Source: Bradyrhizobium sp. U87765 SZCCT0048
Lineage (GTDB): Bacteria > Pseudomonadota > Alphaproteobacteria > Rhizobiales > Xanthobacteraceae
Direction of reading: 5' to 3'
NCBI RefSeq assembly: GCF_018131225.1
Contig: NZ_JAFCMM010000001.1
Coordinates: 992,001-1,056,000 of the forward strand
DNA length: 64,000 bases
Every line of letters starts with the position of its first letter. The first letter of the stretch is position 1. A program made the translations under genes and the position numbers. The notes beneath the pieces were generated by a model. That model saw only the letters and a program-made list of their open reading frames with translations. It made no database searches and was not told where the DNA came from. Shown in pieces: positions 61,805 through 64,000 of this stretch.

Positions 61805-62878
61805 TCACACCAGCGCAACCGTGACCGGCGCCTCGCCGGCCCAGGCTCGCGCGATCAGGTCGCGAATGGCGCCGCGTTCAAGGGGACGCGGATTCCAGTA
61901 GGCATTGGTCACCGCCAACTCCGCGGCCTTGTCGATGCCCGCCTCCGGCATGCCGATGTCGCGCAGCGCGAGTTTGGCCTGCAGGCTGCGCGCGAGATCA
62001 TAAAGCCCCTGCGCCGCATCCGCTGCGCCAAGCGCCCGGGCGATCCGCGCCGCGACATCGGGCACGGCCGGAGCATTGTAGGCCATGGCATGCGGCAGCA
62101 CGATGGTGTGGGTCTCGGCATGCGGCAGGTCGAAGGTGCCGCCAAGGGTGTGGCAGAGCTTGTGATGCAGCGCCATGCCGACGGCGCCGAGGCACGTACC
62201 CGCGAGCCACGCCCCATAGAGCGCATCGGAACGCGCCTCGCGATCGCCGGGCGAGGCCACGATCCGCGGCAAGCCACGGGCGAGTACGCGGATGCTTTCC
62301 TCCGCCATCAACGAGATGATCGGATTGCGGTCGCGCGCATAGAGCGCCTCGACCGCATGCGCGATCGCATTCATGCCCGAGGTTGCTGTCATGCTTGCAG
62401 GCAGCGACAGCGTCAGATCGACATCGTAGACCACCGTCTCCGGCAGGATTTTGGGGCTGGACTGTGTGGTCTTGAGGCCGTCACGGGTCTCGCCGAGAAT
62501 CGGCGTCATCTCCGAGCCGGCATAGCTCGTCGGCACGACCACCTGCGGCAGGTCGGTGCGCAGTGCGATCGCCTTGCCGAGACCGGTGGTCGAGCCGCCG
62601 CCGACCGCCACGACACCATCGGCATTCAGCGCGCGGACCTGCGCCATCGCCCGCTCGGTGACGTCAACGGGCGTGTGCATGGTCGCGCCGGCGAACAGCC
62701 CGGCGGCGCGATCGCCAAGCAACGCGACAATCTCGTGGCCCTGCGGCTCCTGAGGCGGCGTGGTCAGCACCAGCGCGCGCGCGATCGACAGCCGCTCGAG
62801 CTCCGCCGGCAATTCCGCCAGCGTTCCCGAGCCGAACAGCACACGCATGGGTGCCGACTGATAGACGAAACGGTCCAT
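61805..62878 (-). CDS. maleylacetate reductase
   Basis: 357 residues, iron-type alcohol dehydrogenase family. VGGGSTTGLGKAIAL binds the cofactor; VPTSYAGSEMTPILGETRDG and ALHHKLCHTLGGTFDLPHAE (from residue 237) are distinctive of maleylacetate reductases. It reduces maleylacetate to 3-oxoadipate with NAD(P)H. It is the first gene of the operon; the start ATG gives MDRFVYQSAP and the longer frame upstream is a shadow. Confidence 0.92.
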   Translation of the reverse strand: MDRFVYQSAPMRVLFGSGTLAELPAELERLSIARALVLTTPPQEPQGHEIVALLGDRAAGLFAGATMHTPVDVTERAMAQVRALNADGVVAVGGGSTTGLGKAIALRTDLPQVVVPTSYAGSEMTPILGETRDGLKTTQSSPKILPETVVYDVDLTLSLPASMTATSGMNAIAHAVEALYARDRNPIISLMAEESIRVLARGLPRIVASPGDREARSDALYGAWLAGTCLGAVGMALHHKLCHTLGGTFDLPHAETHTIVLPHAMAYNAPAVPDVAARIARALGAADAAQGLYDLARSLQAKLALRDIGMPEAGIDKAAELAVTNAYWNPRPLERGAIRDLIARAWAGEAPVTVALV

Positions 62879-62989
62879 CGCCCAAATCCTTCGCACGCGC
62901 CACGTTATGCGCGCCGCCAGGCGCAGCGCACGGTTTTTCTTGCGCGTGTTCGCGCCTCGACAAGGCGCGCCCACGTTTTCCCGGCTGCA

Positions 62990-63018
62990 GGGGTACGGTT
63001 CATGCACACGTTTGTCAA
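62990..63018 (-). promoter_or_regulatory. promoter candidate for the hydroxyquinol operon
   Basis: On the minus strand TTGACA (63013-63018) is followed after 17 bases by TACCCC (62990-62995), a perfect -35 with a poor -10. It lies 110-140 bases before the reductase start. A poor -10 fits an activated or repressed promoter. Confidence 0.45.
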
Positions 63019-63037
63019 CGGGGATTTTAGCCTGTTT

Positions 63038-63058
63038 TTGCGAACCCGCTCTTCGCAA
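63038..63058. promoter_or_regulatory. 21-bp inverted repeat, candidate LacI-family operator
   Basis: TTGCGAA-CCCGCTC-TTCGCAA is a perfect 7-bp repeat with a 7-base centre. It lies 20 bases upstream of the -35 candidate on the minus strand and 143 bases before the LacI-type start. The remainder of the 323-base gap 62879-63201 shows nothing else distinct. Confidence 0.5.
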
Positions 63059-63201
63059 GTGCACAAGTCGTGGATTTTGCTGGCATCTCGATTGCCCTGC
63101 GGCGGATCGCAGCACGGCCCTGGTTCGAAGGCGCGAACCTCGCGTGCCATCGTCCCGGAGTTGAGCTAAAAGGATGTCCGACAGACTCACGGGATCTTGA
63201 A

Positions 63202-64000
63202 TGCCGCGCAAGCCAACGTCGAAGACCGCGTCGAGCGACCGTCCGAGCCGCGCCACCATCATCGATGTGGCGAAGCTCGCGGGCGTGCACTGGTCGACGG
63301 TGTCGCGCGCGCTCAACCCCGAGAAGCGCCATCTGATCTCACCGGAGATGGTCGAACGGGTCGAGGCGTGCGTGAAGGAGCTGGGCTATCGCGCCAACGC
63401 GCTTGCATCGGGCTTGCGCACCCAGCGTTCGCGCACCATTGGCGTGATCGTCTCCAACCTCGGCGACCCGGTCCACCCTCCGATCGTGCGGGCCATCGAG
63501 GATCGCTTTGCGGAGATTGGCTACGTCACCCTGGTCGGTAACACCGACAACGTCCCGGGACGGCAGGCGGCGGTGATCGAACGCTTCATCCGCCAGGGCG
63601 TCGAGGGCCTCGCGGTTGCGACCTTCGCGCGCTGCGATCCGGCAGTAGATGCGTGCATCGAGGCCAACGTCCCGACCGTCGCCGTCTTCCGCGATCCCGA
63701 GTCCGACCTGATCCCCAGCGTACGGGTCGACGACGCCAGGGCGATGGAGATCGCCGTCCGGCATCTCGCCGCGCGGGGTCACCGCCGCATCGCGCACATC
63801 GCCGGCCCGCAGAACGTCTCGACCGGCTACGGCCGTCACCGCGGTTTCAGCAATGCCTGCCGCGCCCTCGCCCGCGACGGCGTGGTGCCGGCGATCGTGT
63901 TCGGCGCCGAGTTCACGGTGGAGGACGGCGAGATCGCCTGTGCCGAACTGCTGCGCAGCCATCCGGACATCACCGCGATCGCAGCGGCCAACGACATGCT
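63202..64000 (+). CDS. LacI-family transcriptional regulator, 5' part
   Basis: 266 codons from the ATG to the window end, with no stop. The N-terminal helix-turn-helix reads ATIIDVAKLAGVHWSTVSRA with the hinge GYRANALASGLRTQRSRTIG after it. The sugar-binding-like domain follows: GVIVSNLGDPVHPPIVRAIE, VPTVAVFRDPESDLIPSVRV, GHRRIAHIAGPQNVSTGYGR, and AAANDM at the cut. It is divergent from the maleylacetate reductase operon, which contains a ribose-type importer, so it probably represses that operon and answers a metabolite of the pathway. Confidence 0.9.

Overview
The window is about 64 kb of high-GC DNA, densely coding on both strands and mostly accessory. The gene families fit an alphaproteobacterium of the Bradyrhizobium/Rhodopseudomonas group: many ABC uptake systems with single-gene regulators, a GreA-type factor starting MSVAFTKEES, and one copy (about 21367-21430) of a short intergenic repeat that I associate with Bradyrhizobiaceae. 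The placement is inference. I saw no rRNA, tRNA, CRISPR array, transposase or integrase.

Layout. 1-6400: end of a LysR regulator, a nitroreductase, a tiny methionine/cysteine-rich protein, an XRE-cupin regulator, a groES-groEL pair whose GroEL lacks the usual GGM tail, and an unaccompanied MetQ-like binding protein. 6600-15700: an aromatic-alcohol type locus on the minus strand (Liv-type ABC importer, aldehyde and alcohol dehydrogenases, AraC and MarR regulators). 15700-24000: single genes and debris (decayed LysR, PAS-GGDEF, GreA-like, sirtuin, short-chain dehydrogenase fragment, flavin monooxygenase, sterol-desaturase-like protein, LuxR-type regulator, and a beta-helix protein resembling a phage tailspike).

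24100-35500: a minus-strand operon (peptide-type ABC importer, class III aminotransferase, split transketolase) divergent from a GntR regulator and a dimethylformamidase-like enzyme. Two adjacent inverted repeats lie between the two arms. I read this as an uptake and catabolic module for an unknown amide or amine. 35600-41900: cytochrome bd oxidase, with cydDC divergent from cydABX and an FNR/FixK-type box between them.

41900-47200: a GntR regulator divergent from LigB- and LigA-like ring-cleavage subunits, an acetamidase/formamidase, an alpha/beta hydrolase and a TRAP binding protein without membrane partners. 47200-52250: a short-chain dehydrogenase with a GlxA-type regulator, then an EmrAB-type efflux pair. 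52250-64000: a minus-strand operon combining hydroxyquinol dioxygenase, maleylacetate reductase, an amidohydrolase, two dehydrogenases, a ribose-type ABC importer and a YciI-like protein, divergent from a LacI-family regulator cut by the window end.

The strongest candidates for undescribed biology are the amide/aminotransferase/split-transketolase module, the hydroxyquinol operon with its sugar-type importer, and the Met-rich protein with palindromes upstream.
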